The position numbers and the translations under genes were made by a program. A DNA stretch of 64,000 bases from contig CP093829.1 in NCBI GenBank assembly GCA_033063855.1, forward strand, positions 1,250,243-1,314,242. Reading direction: 5' to 3'. The notes under the pieces were generated by a model that saw only the letters and a program-made list of their open reading frames with translations, did not search any database and was not told the origin of the DNA. The stretch comes from Smittia aterrima. Lineage: Eukaryota > Arthropoda > Insecta > Diptera > Chironomidae. Position 1 is the first letter of the stretch. The number at the start of each line of letters is the position of its first letter. Positions 49,301-63,302 of the stretch are shown in pieces.

Positions 49301-52300
49301 ACATCTTTAACATTTTAAATTGTTGTGCTCATTGCATGAAATTAAAAAATCGTGAAACATTGCCAAGTGAAAAATCATCGAGCAAAAAAAAATATAAATT
49401 AATCATTAATATGCAGAAAGATGAAATAAATGGGATGAAAAATTGTGATGTGGGCTTGCGGTGAATGGAATCACTATCGTCAACCCATTAACAAATTTCA
49501 TACGTAATAAAATTCCTCTCGGTCTCCCTGATCTCTGGGGTAGATGAAAGGGCCTTAATGTATTCTTAAGTGCTATTTACTAAAGCTCTATCAGTGTATG
49601 TGGGTGAGGCGATGGTGAAAGATGGCTATAAAAATAATCATAATATTAATCTGATGATAGTATATTGCATTGATGCTATTTATATATAATCTTGCGACAC
49701 ACGAACGATACGACTCATCGTGGAGTGGAGATGACGAGATGTGATGAGCTGGAAGCTCTTAGCGTTCTTATGCTGGTTGCGCTGAAAAGAAGGAGTACGT
49801 CAAATAAATAACATTGAATCGATTTTGGATCTTATTCGGTAAACATGTCGATGGCATATCATAACACAAACTTAGGGGGGATGCTCGTCTTAAAGACATT
49901 TTTTAAAACGGGAAAAAGGGGTAAAACAAACTTTCGTTGGGTTCTAAATCTTTCGGTTTTTCGTGCTTTAACTTTAAGGCATATTTCATTCTTCGAGTTG
50001 TTTGCTGTTGCGAACATAAAAAAAATATAATTCTCAGCATACTTTTGGCAAAGTCTCGCACAATAAATCAACAATAACCGGAGAATGGAGCAGGAAGTTT
50101 TCAATATTCTCTTATTTCACTGCGAATGGGTCTTTCAAAACTTCTTCATGTTCTGTTTATATTTTTCGGGCTCCGAAGGGCTTTCTCAAAGACAACTTTA
50201 TGTAAAGAAAGAAGTCTCAGGAAACTTTTCTGAGTACTCCCAAATTGAAAGAGAAAAGAAATGGAAATAATTGCGGGAGGAAATCTGTGTTGGAAAAAAA
50301 GGGAAAGAAAAACAATTTGAGCATTATTTATGACGATAACTTTGTCGAAAAGACAGAGAATACTTTCCAAGTGACTAGTAGCGCTATCACAACCAGAAAA
50401 ATGTAAACTTCCCACTCCCTCCACGATCTCTCTCTTCTTTTTTTTCTCAAAAGCACAGACAGCAGTTTTGCATTCCCATGAAAAAGCGCTCTGAGGGCGG
50501 TTTGAGATAACTGTTAATGGGGTGACTACCACCAGCAATTAAGCTCTGCAGAAGCAACACTTTGCTTTACTCGAAACATAAACAGATGGAAGATAACTGA
50601 GCCTTTCTGGCTACCCTTTCGTGCTGTGAAGAGAAGAGATTTCTCGCCAACATCCCGAGAGTGATAATAATTCATGAGTCTTTTTTATTTGGCTCACCGT
50701 GAATAATGAAGAAGCTCTTTTTGCTAAAGTTAAAAGTAGTGTTTGACTTCTCTCCACTTGCTATCTCCTACGCCCTCCTCTTTCCTTCTTCTTGCCAGTA
50801 GCAGAAACTGACAGAGCTCAGCAGAAAGAAGTCGAGTCGAGGGAAGTGAGAGGAAGCAATCGTGTTGTTTATCGAGGCGATGCCACAAGATAAAATGCCT
50901 CTTTACACGAGAATGGGGAAAGAAAACTTTAATTTGAATTTCAAATTTAATTCACTCTACAAACAAGTAAAAGGAATGAAAGTTCTTTATACAAAGCATA
51001 GATATAAATAATATTGCCAGTATAGATTTAGTTTGACGAAAGAAGAATGAAGATACTTTATTTCTATTTGAAACATTTCTATGTAAATTTCTTAACAGGA
51101 CGTGCCTCGAGGGTCTCCAGAGCCTTTAATATCGACTGACAGACAACCGAAACCCGCTATTATAATAAAGCTATTCCTTCTTCTTCGTCCTCTTTCATTC
51201 TTCTCTTTTCCATTCACTGACAATCCCGTTGAAAGTTAAATAAACTCATCTGAGGAAAAAATTGGATTTTCAAGCTCTTGTTGTTTTTCTTTTATGAAGG
51301 TTTCTTTCTTCCTTTATCTATCCCATCGAGTTCCTCGCGTGTAAGACTCATATTGCCCTTTGCTTCTGATGTGGCTGTGCCTCAATGTAACGAAATAAAG
51401 ATATCTTCCCCATCAAATAAAAAGAATTCGCTGAAACAAAGTGATACTTGGCCCGGGGAGCATGAGTGCCGAGTGGGAGTGAGGGTGCGTGACTTCGTTC
51501 GGCAGATGACGACAGCATTGATTGCATGTACCTGGGAAAGCTTTAGATTGAGGAAAACAAATATAAAACGAAAAAGCGTTTGTAATAAGAGAACCTTTAT
51601 GAGATTTTCATGCCTACTCGACCTTTCTTCTTTCGAATCAAATACTCCTTCGCGTTTTTGTTCATTTTCTCTTATTTTATATTGTTATTGAGGGAACAAA
51701 CAAGTGCGTTGCCATCAATCCGAGCTCGTATCTTTGAAGAGAGAGAGGATAATTCTGACACTCAACCCCAAATCCCTCGCATTCGAGCCAGACGAACATG
51801 TGTAACCAATGGCATGATTCAGTTAGACTTAACTCAATCGCTTCTCGATCGATCTTGTTTATATTTAAGTCTGAGGAGCATTTTTATGTCCTCTCTACCT
51901 TTTAGGGCTTCTTTTTTTATTTTTACCACAAAAGAGCTTAAAAACAAGAATAAATTCCAAATGGTAATGATCTCAATCAAATTTATGTTCGTTCGTCTCA
52001 TTAAAATGGACTCGACTCATTAAGAATTGTTTTACTCCGCCATTTGCGATGAAGAAATAAAATAGAAAAGGAAATAAATTCTGAAAGTCGCTTTTCGAAC
52101 CTCAAAGCGATTTCGCTGATGTCTAATTGGCGCGGGCTTATCTGTGAGAAAATTAATAATGCGGAATGAGGTACTTTATAAATTACAGCGATTATCGTGA
52201 GAGATGAGCGGGTGCGCGAGTGAATAATTAATAAACGAGTAAAATTCACTTGAAACAAAGAATTTTTTCTTCCAAGCCGCTTAAATTTATGAGATTACAT

Positions 52301-54037
52301 TCTCTTACTCTTTCACGCTCTATTTACTCTTCCGACGCTTGTTTTCGTATTTTTCTAAGCCGACGCCTTGTTTTAATTGCTTCCAAGACGATTTGTAATC
52401 GCATGATGAAGGATCTCTTGAGAAATTGTGCCAGCAGTTTAAGCGCAAATTGTTTCCATTAAATTACTGTTGCTTGTGAATGTCGGTTTTGATCTAAGTT
52501 AAAAGCAAAAACGAGTAAACACAAAGCCCATATGAGACGGGGAATCAAATAAACGACAGATAAATTGATACTGAAAAAAAGAAATTGGATAAAGTGTTCA
52601 AGTTGTTGTACCTGTGCTGATGGGAAATCCCACGAGGAAAGCCTGTCTAGGTGGGAAGGAAAACGAAAGCGATTCAGGAAAAAGCGAATCTCCGGCATTA
52701 TCCCGTCGAACATTATGTTTCGTGTATTGAATTTGAATACGTGTTCAGTTTGATGTTTCAAGCCGCCTCCCAATGCGATTTTGAACATCCACCGCCTTTC
52801 ATCAATTTAAATCAGCCAAACGCGCGAGAATGGAAAATGAGAAGATTTCGACGTTGAGCATGTAGATTACAGAAACAACCTCATCGGGCCTTTGAAAATG
52901 GATTTGCTTAGATTTATTCATTCGCCAAGGGAAGTCATTGAATTTTATCGCTTTCTCATCTGATGCTTTATAGTTCTGACTTCAACAAATTCAAATGCTG
53001 GTCCGTGGTTGAATTGGACAGAGCAAAGCAACTTATCGTTAACACGGAAAGGAAATCAAAAAGTCTCTTTGTGGAGCTTCAAAGCTCTTTGAGTTGAGTG
53101 AAATGGAAAGCTGGTTGTAATAATGGTTGTAAAAATGAGAAAATACTCGTTGCTTTCATTCGCCCATAAAGTCACTGAAATGAATTTTACAGCCACAAGC
53201 AAGAAGCAAGCATTTCGTGTAATCGCAATAAAATAAAAATAAGAAAGAAGAAAAAGAAAAATACAGCGCGCGCTTTACGATATCAACATTTTGTAATTTT
53301 CCCCTCTCGCGTTTCTCCTTGATGATAAGACGATTTATTTAATGTGATGTTGAATCTCATCTTGGAGTATCATCAATTGAAAAAAGCTTTAAAAACTCCG
53401 CTCGACTTGCTTACCCTTCTTGCTTTATCGCTTCATCCAAAAACTTTCAAACGCTTTTTTGCTTCGCACGGCAAAATCTCGAGATGAAAAAAATTAACAT
53501 AAATTCAAAGTTTCCCGAGCGAAACTTAAATTCAATCATGATTCCTGTTGGAATTTATGAGCCTGAAAATATCTTCTCGTGTCGTGAGAGAGCCATAAAG
53601 TTTTGAGGTATCACAGCCACACTATCAGGTTTCGTTCCCGCCACCCTCACCCACTTCATCACGGATATTTATGAGTGTGAAGAGAGTGTGTGTCTACGTT
53701 TATTAAAAAATATTCGTTCGGTGTGAAATAAAAAATTGAATTTCATATTTAAAACGATAAAGTGCAGTTGGGAATTGCAAAACAATAAATCAAACGTTTG
53801 AACGTAATATTAAATGGTTTTAATTAATCCCAAGAAGGCAATAATCGTTAAGCTGCTGGGGGAAATAATTACACCGCAATTCAGTGTTTGTAATTAGTTT
53901 TCCCCCGTTCAACCAAAGCTTATTGTTTGTGCTTTTTTTAGTGTAAAGTTTAATTGACGTGGAAAAAAAAGAGACGAGAGAACCCTCCCCGCTCGATCGA
54001 ACGAATGCTGTTCGGGAAGGATCAGAGATAAAAATAA
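46319..54037. other. 7.7 kb with no recognised gene
   Basis: AT-rich region without recognisable genes on either strand. The one open frame that stands out slightly runs from 51610 to 52023 (+). It has a hydrophobic start, then a stretch holding RARIFEERE and RIRARRTC, but shows no family match. The right end probably holds the 5' UTR and promoter of the Asn/Ser-rich gene. Confidence 0.45.
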
Positions 54038-57000
54038 ATGAAAAGTGGAACCATGACCGAATTTAAATACGGTTCTAGTAATTATAATAAAAAATTATCG
54101 ACCACGGAGCGAACTGGCGCAACAACCGCCGCGAACAGCAACATGACAACCGCAGTGAATAAACCGTCATCTATCGATGAAGCAGCGACCAGACGCCCAC
54201 ATCCGAGACTGAAAAAGTCGTTTAGCGAGTGTGAATATTATGAGAACGCCAACTGTCCAGCTGGGGGCAGCAATGGAGGTGGAATAGAAATAAATTTTAA
54301 TTTGTCGCCATCATCAAAAAGGAGACAGAAAGATACGGCGGGAGATTTACACCATCATCGCCTAAAGCAGACGTCTATTAATGATATCGCGTTTATTGAC
54401 GGTGTTGGTAACAGTGGAAAATTACAATATAATTACGACACGTTAAAGTCTCAATACCTGCTACAGCAGCAACAGAAGCTCAAAGAGTATAAGAATGATC
54501 CCAATTATCTGCCTAATGGGGATAATTACTCGAGTGAATCATCGACTGAGACTCGAGGTATATTGAAGAACAGCGGTAGACACACAACTGCCGAGACATC
54601 CAACAAAAACTCGTTGAAACGGAACAAAGGATTGAGTACATTATCGCTCTGCAGTTGCGATGCTGAGACTGAGGTAACTATGAGAATCCGTTTCGGATTT
54701 CCTCTTTGAAAAACATTGTCGAGCTAATCGATAGAATTGAAAGCGAAATGACAAAAGAATAAAACAATTGATTTACTTTCTTTCCTTCGCTGCCTCCAAA
54801 CTCGAGTTGTTTATGTTGAAAACTCTTGACAAAAAAAAGTCTCCTCGCTTTGTTCTTCATGTTTTTCGACAAAACCATTTTTCTCGTGTTAATTGATGTC
54901 GTTTTGTGGCAAATGTTTTTAATTGTTATTTTCTCTTTTCGACGAAAACTTTTCACTACACAAATAAACAAAAGGTTGTACCAGGACAATCAAGGCCACT
55001 TTATCAGTACAGCTTGGACCGTAAGCGACCATTGCACACCTTTACGTGTGAACAGAATGCGCAAATTCTGATGAGGTTGGACCGAGAACGACAGAAGAAG
55101 TACGGGTCGTCAGGTCGATTGTCGGTGAGCTTATCGGAACATGTCAGCTGGCTGGGATTGATTAATTAAGAGTCGTTCGTCCATTACAGCAGGTTTTCAG
55201 CAGCCCTTCGGCTACAGACTTACATCAGAAGCCGCAATCGAACAATGGAAATCCGAGCGTGGACTTTAGACCAAACAGTCGGATGTCAGGTCATCCTGAA
55301 ACAAATCACAATGAGGTAATCTTTTGTTCTGCAACAACAGCTTTAATTTCTCGATTCAATTGGAAAGAGAGAGAGAGAGCTGGCAATGCGACAGAGCAGA
55401 ATGCAATTTATTTTGTGAAATGTAAAATTAATTATCGGGTTTTTATATGCCAACGAGTGAAAAGCAAACAAATGAAGATATCCAGAACTTCATGATAAAC
55501 AAAACGAGGGCGGCAGATGGGCCGGAAAATTAAAACAGAAATTTACGGTCGTGCTTTGTTGAGTGTTAGTTGTTCTGTTCCTGAGTCGCACTTTCTATCT
55601 CTCTCTCTCTCTCAATGACGATGAATCAAACACAGGAAATTAGTATTGTGTCATCTCTTCAAATTGATTAGAAATATATTTGCATTCATAATATGAACGC
55701 AAACGAGCGACGTTGGATAGGACAGAAGATCATAATTCTTAATTAATGAATAAATTTGCTTGACAATGAATCGGTTCGGCTGACAATTAAATATTCTACA
55801 TCTCAATATCGCTTGATTGCGCTAAATTCAATTCACGGGATCTTCGGAATCCTGAAATGAATTTCATGCCAATTACCTTCTACGACAGTTTCAAAAGTTT
55901 CACACAAAAGACAGAGATCAACTGAAGAGATAAAAGCAGCAAGTTCTCGTTTTGCAAATTGCTCCGATTAGAAATTAGACACTTGAGGTGGAAGAGTTGT
56001 GTGTGGGTTGAAGATAAAAGCTCTTTCTTGATCTTCTCCCCGTTTCGTTATGAGAAAATTTTGAAAATTACTTTCGTTTTATGATTGGAAGCTAATTGGC
56101 TTTGAGGTGAAGTTGAGAGTTGCCAAAAGCAACATCCAGAAACCAATTAGATGAGGAAACTCCTTCCATTTTCAATCAAGTTAAAAGTTAATAAATCTTT
56201 CAACTGCTCTATTTCTCCTTCACCACAAGCAATCATTGTCGATAAAGGCAAGCAGCTTGTTCTCGGGCTTTCCTCCATTGAAAAGCAATCAAGCGCGATA
56301 ATACCTCAGTAATCTGCTTTTTTTTCAATCACGATTCTGAAGAAAGGAATCGAATTCCGACAATATCACAATGCTCGATTGCGGTACAAAAACAATTATT
56401 GAAGTATGCTTGAAAAAGCTTATAAGATCTTTGCTCCATTAAGTTTCAATTCTCATATTTGAAACGGAAAATTTCCTTTGGCTTTGTAAAAAAGCATTAA
56501 CAAACCCAAGGCAACGTCCGTGAGTGACTTTTCCGAAGGTTTTATCGAGTGAATAAACAACAAAAAGGTTCGGGAAAAACATCTGAAGCGATAAGCGGGA
56601 AACGAAATGTTATCGAACGTTATAAAAGTTTTGCATATCAATGTAACTGAATTTATTAATTCGCCCGGTGGCTGTTAAGAAATGAGCTTAAGTGCGGGGC
56701 TAAATGCCGAAAAAATATGAATTTTATTCGCTTCGGTGCGAAATAAATTGGAATTTCTCCTTCTCATTTCAACAATAGAGTGAGCAATGAAGAAATTCCT
56801 TGTGTAAGGGATTCAATTCGACTGAATTTCGTATCCTTCGGTCGTTTATTTATTTCGTTATTATGCGGCGGATATTTTCAGCCCTGCGAGAACTCCAAGA
56901 ATTTGCTCTCCTCTTCGAATCGAAGAATAAAGAAAAGAAATGAGGGTCCATTCGATAATCATGTGACTGCTCTCATTCCTTTTGAAGTTAATAGTCGATT

Positions 57001-59381
57001 GCTAATCTCTTTCAAGAACTAGAAAGGCTCTCATAGCTCTCACCTTTAAATCGATTGTTACCTGATAATCGAACTGCTCCTGAGTACGGAACTGAAAAGC
57101 TCGAAGGAATGGTATTTAGTGAAGCATTTTTCTACTATTTATTTTCCTCTTTATCGAGAGAAAACGTCTGAAAAGGCGGAACCTAGTTCGCTTTCCATAA
57201 GAAAAACGTTTTTCTTCTTCATCTTCTTCTTTCCATTTCATCATATGATGGATGACGTTGCCCCTGTTTCGATTTAAATGCTTTTGCCATTTTAAAAAAG
57301 CTTTCAAGATGAACATCAATTTGTATAACAAAACCGTCTGACCTGATTTTCAACGTGACTCGCAATATACACATCAGCATTGACATGACAGCCGTCGTGG
57401 CGAATAACTCGACACAATAAGAAGAAAAATGAAACGTAAACTTGAGCAATGAATGAATGTTAGATAGAAGGAAGATCTCGAAGCTCTGCGTTTCAATCAA
57501 AATGTGTTTAACATCATTCGCTTCATAAATCATAATTCCCGAAGAGATCGCAGCGTGTGGCAAGAAAAGTTTTTGATTTCCGTCACAAGTAAGAAGCGAA
57601 GTGTCAATGTCGACGTCAATACTTTTAAAGTTCCATTAATTCGAAAATTCTGTTCATAAAAAGTTAACTTTGACAGTCGAGGGGCGAGAAATTGTTTTCA
57701 AATAACAATTTTTTTTTATTCCATCAGCTCCTGATGCTTCTGACACATTCCGCTCTATTCGCTTCAATATCTTATCAAAAGAAATAATGAAAATGAGAAA
57801 ACGAAAAGTTTTTTTTCTGTTACAATAACGTTCGTTTGTATGTTCACGAATGATGTTGGCAGAAGTTTCCGTTTGCTTGATAAAAAGCGACTCAAGTGAA
57901 GCGATGTTCTGTGCGGAAAATCACTTGCTGTGCTTCCTGTTATTTCCTCTTTAGCAAAATAGCAAAAAAAGAGGAGAGCAACTGTCTGTGAAGCTATGAA
58001 AATGTTTATTTAATTTTGTCGAAATGAACTCACTCAAACTCGAAAACGAATTGCGTTTAACAACATAATTAATAAAAACGGAAAGCCGCTGGGCCTGTTT
58101 ATGAATCTTGTTTCAATTAAAAGGAAGCGCGCGCGAGGCTACACGTAGCATTCCTAAAAAGCAGAAGGGGGGACGACGAAAATATCATCATAATGAAATT
58201 GGAAGCAGTATTTAAACTTTAGGGGCTGTTGAGGGGAGAGCTTCGTTCGAACGAGCGAAGCTATAAAATTTCAGCAATTTTGTTGGGAAGTTACTTTTTA
58301 ATTAATCCCACCAGGATCAGACGCTTTGGTGTGGTGGGTGAACGCGACGAGCGAAATTGTTAATTGAATTTTGAAAGAAAATCTGTTACAGCTCCCGTTG
58401 CCTTTCATTGCCTATAAATCTAATTTAAATAAACTTTTCAGAATGAGGTGTTTATTGGCGATGGTAATCGCGTTAGCATCAGCAACAATAACATCGACGA
58501 CGACGCAGACATCATTCCTCCAAACTTTCCACCGCCGCCCTTAAAGTCGATGTTGAGGCGAAACTCATCGCTCACCAAGCACCACCAAACCAATGCCAAT
58601 GTGGCGATCAATCAAAACCCTTCAATGGACTTTACGAGGCCAAGTTTATCCACTCTTCCATCGAACAAGCCTGACCTATTCAATTTTGCCAATAACGCTA
58701 TGCCGTCGTCAGTGATTGAAGGGGTGAAAAGTTGTCCACCCGTGATGGATGATACTGCAAAGCATCAGCAATCAATGGCACCATCGACGAAAACGCCTCT
58801 ACACATGGACGTGAATGGTGGCAATAACTGTCAATCAAAAGTAGCATATCCACTTATCTTCTGTGACGATCATCAATTGTACGATAAAGAGAATTCCTTC
58901 TATCTCTACCATCACGAGCCCGCGTCCTATTTGCCAAATTATGACAATATCTCTTCCAAATATCCTGACAAATATAACACCATGGACTGCTCGGGCCAAG
59001 TGTTCCCTCTTCAGCATTTTAACATCCCAATTAGTAAACTTCATGCCAGCACTTGTAACTTGAACAATCAATTCAATTCATCAAACCTAATTAATGGCCA
59101 TCATTTCTCAACCTCCCTGAGCAACTTCAATATGATGGATCCCCATCAGCAAATACAAAGTTATTACAACTTCAATCCATCATTTACTCAGTTGCCTGAG
59201 GCGATGAGAAGAAGCGGAGGCGTAGGTGGAATGCCCGGTGCCTTTGGGAGTTCATCCATTATGGGAAGCTCGTTTGCGTCGAACATTAGTTTGAATGGAA
59301 CGCCGAAGACTCAAGCAAATATGCCATGGAAGCATCGACAGGGATCGAGTCGTAGCAGTAGTTCAGGAACAAACTCATCCA
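54038..59381 (+). CDS. Unrecognised Asn/Ser-rich multi-exon protein, 3' incomplete
   Basis: Four exons join in phase: 54038-54673, 54975-55124, 55190-55315, 58442-59381 (617 aa so far). The last ends at a good donor (TCATCCA, then GTAAGT) in phase 1, so the gene continues. The sequence is hydrophilic and low in complexity, with no signal peptide and no TM segment. Islands that look conserved: RPHPRLKKSFSECEYYENANC, LSLCSCDAETE at the first exon end, a block in exon 2 (LDRKRPLHTFTCEQNAQ followed by LMRLDRERQKKYG), and IPPNFPPPPLKSMLRRNSSL in exon 4. The proline run could bind SH3, WW or EVH1 domains. Exon 3 ends NHNE and exon 4 starts NE. No downstream exon was found before the right inverted-repeat arm, so the dipeptidase copy may sit in an intron of this gene. 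It could be a cytosolic adaptor or the intracellular start of a large receptor; no family assigned. Confidence 0.65.
55316..58441 (+). other. 3.1 kb intron of the Asn/Ser-rich gene
   Basis: Bounded by donor GAG|GTAATC after 55315 and acceptor CTTTTCAG before 58442. AT-rich; a CT dinucleotide run lies at about 55599-55613. No nested gene recognised. Much longer than the other introns in the window. Confidence 0.5.
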
Positions 59382-60079
59382 GTAAGTCCAATTTACACTT
59401 TTGCCTTTGAAATTTCAAAGTGTAATGAGATAATGTCGAAAAGTTTTTCCTTTTTCTCCTTTTTTTTGTTGAATAGAGAAAACCTTTTCCAGTTTTACTG
59501 AACTCTTCTTGCACTTTGCATGATTGCAAGTCAAAGTTTCTTGTGAAAAGCGATAAAACGAATAAGGGAAATTTTCCATCGTTGCCTCGTTCGTTCGATG
59601 TGTGTAGTTCGAATTCTATTATTGAACTTTATCCTTTATAACAAGTTCAGTTCTCTCGTCTCTGCTCGACGAGAAATTTTGTCTTTTTATTTAATTTTCC
59701 AATACTTTGTTAAAGAAGAACTTTCATGCAAACATTTGGGAATTGCAGACACTGAAAGCTTTCATTTCTTTCTTCTCTTTGTACACCGAAATGTGTTGCT
59801 ACCAATTTTCATGTTAAAACGATTCTCGCACATTCGTACTCGCTTCTCGTTTGTTGAATTCTTCTCTTCTTCTCCTCGTAAAAGCACAAAAAGTTTGGAT
59901 AACTTTCATTGAAGTCTCGGGAGGGGACGTTGTGTAGTAAACAACGCAAAACAAAAATAATCTTTAAGTGCAAGGAGACCAACTCAAGTGAATGAATTAG
60001 GCTACGGGAAGAGAGGAAATTTCTAATATAATAGCCGCAGGGTCCAATGATTTTTCTTTCTCATGGAGTTCAAGAGCAA
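59382..60079. other. Spacer with weak similarity to the left arm's flank
   Basis: Intronic or intergenic stretch before the right dipeptidase copy. Its right half shows diverged similarity to the reverse complement of about 31865-32110: for example GTGAATGAATTAGGCTACGG is shared exactly, and CAATTTTCATGTTAAAAC near 59802 differs from its partner at two positions. Confidence 0.6.
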
Positions 60080-63000
60080 ATGCTCTTTTATCTTTTGGGT
60101 GAAATTTCGTTTAATTACATTTTAATTATTTCGGACGCTTCTCATTTTGTTTCTTCTTGCTCTTTAATTAGAATGGGACCTTCCGTCGAGGCAATGGCTG
60201 GCTTTAACGTCGATACTATTGATCGCTGGTGCTGCGAGTGTTGCTGTTCCTTTAGCTTTAAGCGTGACGGCAGGTAAATTAATTGAATTTCCTCTTGAGA
60301 TGAAAAAGTTTTAATCGAAATGTCTGAATGATTCCTCTCTCGACTTTTCCAATTATTTAGGATCGCCGTTCGAAGAGCGCTTCCAAGCTGCACTTCACTT
60401 TTTAGAGCAAGTGCCTTTAATTGATGGACACAATGATCTTCCATGGAACATTCGCAAATTTATGCACAATCAAATCAACGACTTCAGGTAACAATCAACC
60501 TTCATTTGTCAGTATCGAGGTGGAATCGATTAATTGTCGTTTTTCATTTTCTTTTCGCCTCGTTCTCGTGTCGATTGCAGATTTGACGATGACTTGAAAA
60601 CAATTGCGCCGTGGGCTAATTCATCATGGAGTCAAACTGATCTACAAAGACTGAAACGTGGGCGGGTGACAGCTCAGGTAACTGAACATAACTCGATCCA
60701 TTACTCGTATCTCGTCGACCGCAATCGTCTGGTTTCACGCTTAATTCGTAAACAAAGTCTGGGTTTGCCCTGAAGCTCAACAAATAATCACACATCAAAG
60801 TTCAACTCGTAAATAATTCACATTCGCGAATACATTGTCGGAGAAAAAGCGAAAACACAAACAAAGCGAATTCTAAGAAAACAAAAATCATTTCCTTTCT
60901 GATTTTCTGAGAAATTTTTCTCCCCAAAAACAAATAATTTGAGAAGACTCTCGCTCGGCCGAAGCCTCATAACAATTTTATTAAAAAAAAACATCGCTTG
61001 ATGGAATCGCGCGTTCAACATTTTATGACTCAACCGAAGCCAGGGAGAACATAAATTGCACATTGTTGTGGAAATAATGAAACGATGTAAAGGACAAAGT
61101 ACCGCAGTCTTCTCGTGAAACATTTGCAAGCCGCTCTCGTGCGGTAAAATATAAAATTCTTTTCGTTTTATTTATTTCGTTTATCCACTAGCAAACGATG
61201 ATAAGAATTGTTGGAGCACGTGGAGAAGAAGTTTCATCTCATTCGTTTATCGAAATTTATCTTTTTCTAAAGTAACGTCGAAGAAAGTGAAAGTTTCCTC
61301 TCCGCCTCTTGACATCTACGCACGTCGCGAAGTTAAGAAAAACCTGAGATGAAATCAAATATTTCCTGTGAAGCAAATGTTTATTGTGATCATGAAAATT
61401 CATTCGCGTCGTGAGTATCAGCATCGCGAAGAGGAGTTCTTATCGCTTCCTCTGATTCAGCAGAAAATGAAGAGACATCTTTTGAAGTGCGAGCAGTCCT
61501 GAAAGGAAATTCGATCTTGAAAGCTTTTATGTTGCAATGATGATGGAACAAGGGAAAGAAATAATAAATTTTCACGGTCGTAGACAAAAACTTTGCGACT
61601 TCTTATCGGCGAATGAAGCGGAAACGGTTCCTTGGGTCCTCGTTCTACAAACGTGTCGCAAACAAAGAAGCGGTAAAGGAAGATTAAACGAGGCGTCCTC
61701 TATAAAAGCCACTTGCTTTCCATTAACGTGAGACTATTAGGAAGCCCCGAACGACCACTGAACACGACAACACGTCAAACAGATTCGTCGAATTTTACTT
61801 TCCTCACATCTGAGGATGCGGAAATTTATTCATCGTCGTCTTCGTCGCCTAATTCGATAAAACATTTTCGTCTGTTTGCTCTGTTGCTTGGTCGCCTTGG
61901 CTTTGTGGAGACATTGACGACGAAATATTTCCTCAATGTAATCATAAATGATAATAAGATCGAAGACAAACGGCAAGAAATGGCGGCGAGATAATAAAAT
62001 TTGTCGAGGAATTCTTCGCGAACAACAATAAAAAGAAGAATTTATTCCTGAGTCTTCAGATTTGCCGAGGCTTCGATTACTTTTCTCTCCTAAAGCAAAA
62101 TTTATCGAGCGGCAATAAAATATTTCGTTTCGATCATTTCTCTTTCGATTAAAGCTGGACTTGAGATAGACAGAATTACAATTCATGAGACTGCAATGGT
62201 CAAGAGAGTGAAAAATTAAATTTCCACATTTGCTTAACTTTTGATTCATGTTCACTTACCCAATTCATTGTTCCAGATTTGTTGATTGTTCGTTCGTTTA
62301 TGATTTGAAATGGAAGAATTTGATTCAAGTGAAGAGTTGTAAAGTGTTCTGTTGCTAGCACAGCTTTTCACTTTTAATTGAATGAATGTCTGAGTCTGAC
62401 AAAGTGATTTCGTTATTGCAGTTGAATGTTTGCTCTTACTTTCAGTTCTGGGCGGCTTATGTTCCATGCGAGGCTCAATATAAAGATGCAGTGCAAATAA
62501 CTCTTGAGCAAATTGATGTTATTGACCGACTCACCGATCGTTATCCAACGCAGATGAAGAAATGCTCTTCAGTTTATGGTAATTTAATGATTTTAATTGA
62601 ACATGCGTCAACTCAATGGATTCAATTTCAAATAAAAACTTAATTTAAAACAAACTAAATGCAATGAATTCTTTCAATTCGCTCCAGTGCCCCACAACCA
62701 ACATGCAAATAATCACTGTTTGACGTATCGATTACTCTCTATTGCCGACGCAAAAGCTTTATAACGACATAGAATGGCAGCAGCAGTTGAGTTGCGAAGC
62801 GAGCAGAGAAATAGGAAAAATTAATGTTTGCGAACGGAAAACCGAGCCAACTTACGAGAACAACAAATATTTGCTGCACTGGTGGCTGGAGCGTTGCAAT
62901 GTATGAGCAGAAAGAAAAAGAAATAATGAATGAGAGGAGAAAGTTCAGAATTGCATGTAAACGTCGGTTTTGTTTAGACGAATCGCTTCTGTTTACTTTT

Positions 63001-63302
63001 CATGATTGTTTGGGTGCTGAATCCATTGAGTTTCTGATTTACATGTTTACTTTAATATCTTTCTTGTTTATTATCCTGCAGACATCAACCAAGCTCACAA
63101 GAATCGAAAAATCTGTTCATTAATTGGCGTCGAAGGAGGACATTCTCTTGGAGGATCCTTGGGAGTGTTGCGAACATTTTATTCTCTCGGAGTACGATAC
63201 ATGACACTGACTTCGACATGTCACACTCCGTGGGCTGACTCGAGCAATGCTGATGCGCCCAAGTACGATGTCAAACATGGCGGATTAACAGCTTATGGCA
63301 AG
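60080..63302 (+). CDS. Membrane dipeptidase (renal-dipeptidase family), right copy, 5' part
   Basis: Exons 60080-60098 (tentative), 60172-60273, 60361-60487, 60581-60677, 62446-62578 and 63082-63302 join in phase. Exons 2-6 appear to match the left copy residue for residue, including the anchor helix, GHNDLPW, YVPCEAQ and VEGGHSLGG. The first exon differs: it would read MLFYLL before EWDLPSRQ (or start further up at ATG 60047), while the left copy reads MTEKTFLS. The donor and intron 1 are shared. The exon after 63302 lies beyond the window, so completeness is unknown. Whether the changed start is functional cannot be told. Transcribed away from the spacer, opposite to the left copy. Confidence 0.82.

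Noticed and set aside
53609..53619. TATCACAGCCA, identical to the first 11 bases of the miR-2/miR-13 family
   Set aside because: The following bases diverge from all members I know, and the upstream sequence does not form the expected miR-2 hairpin arm.
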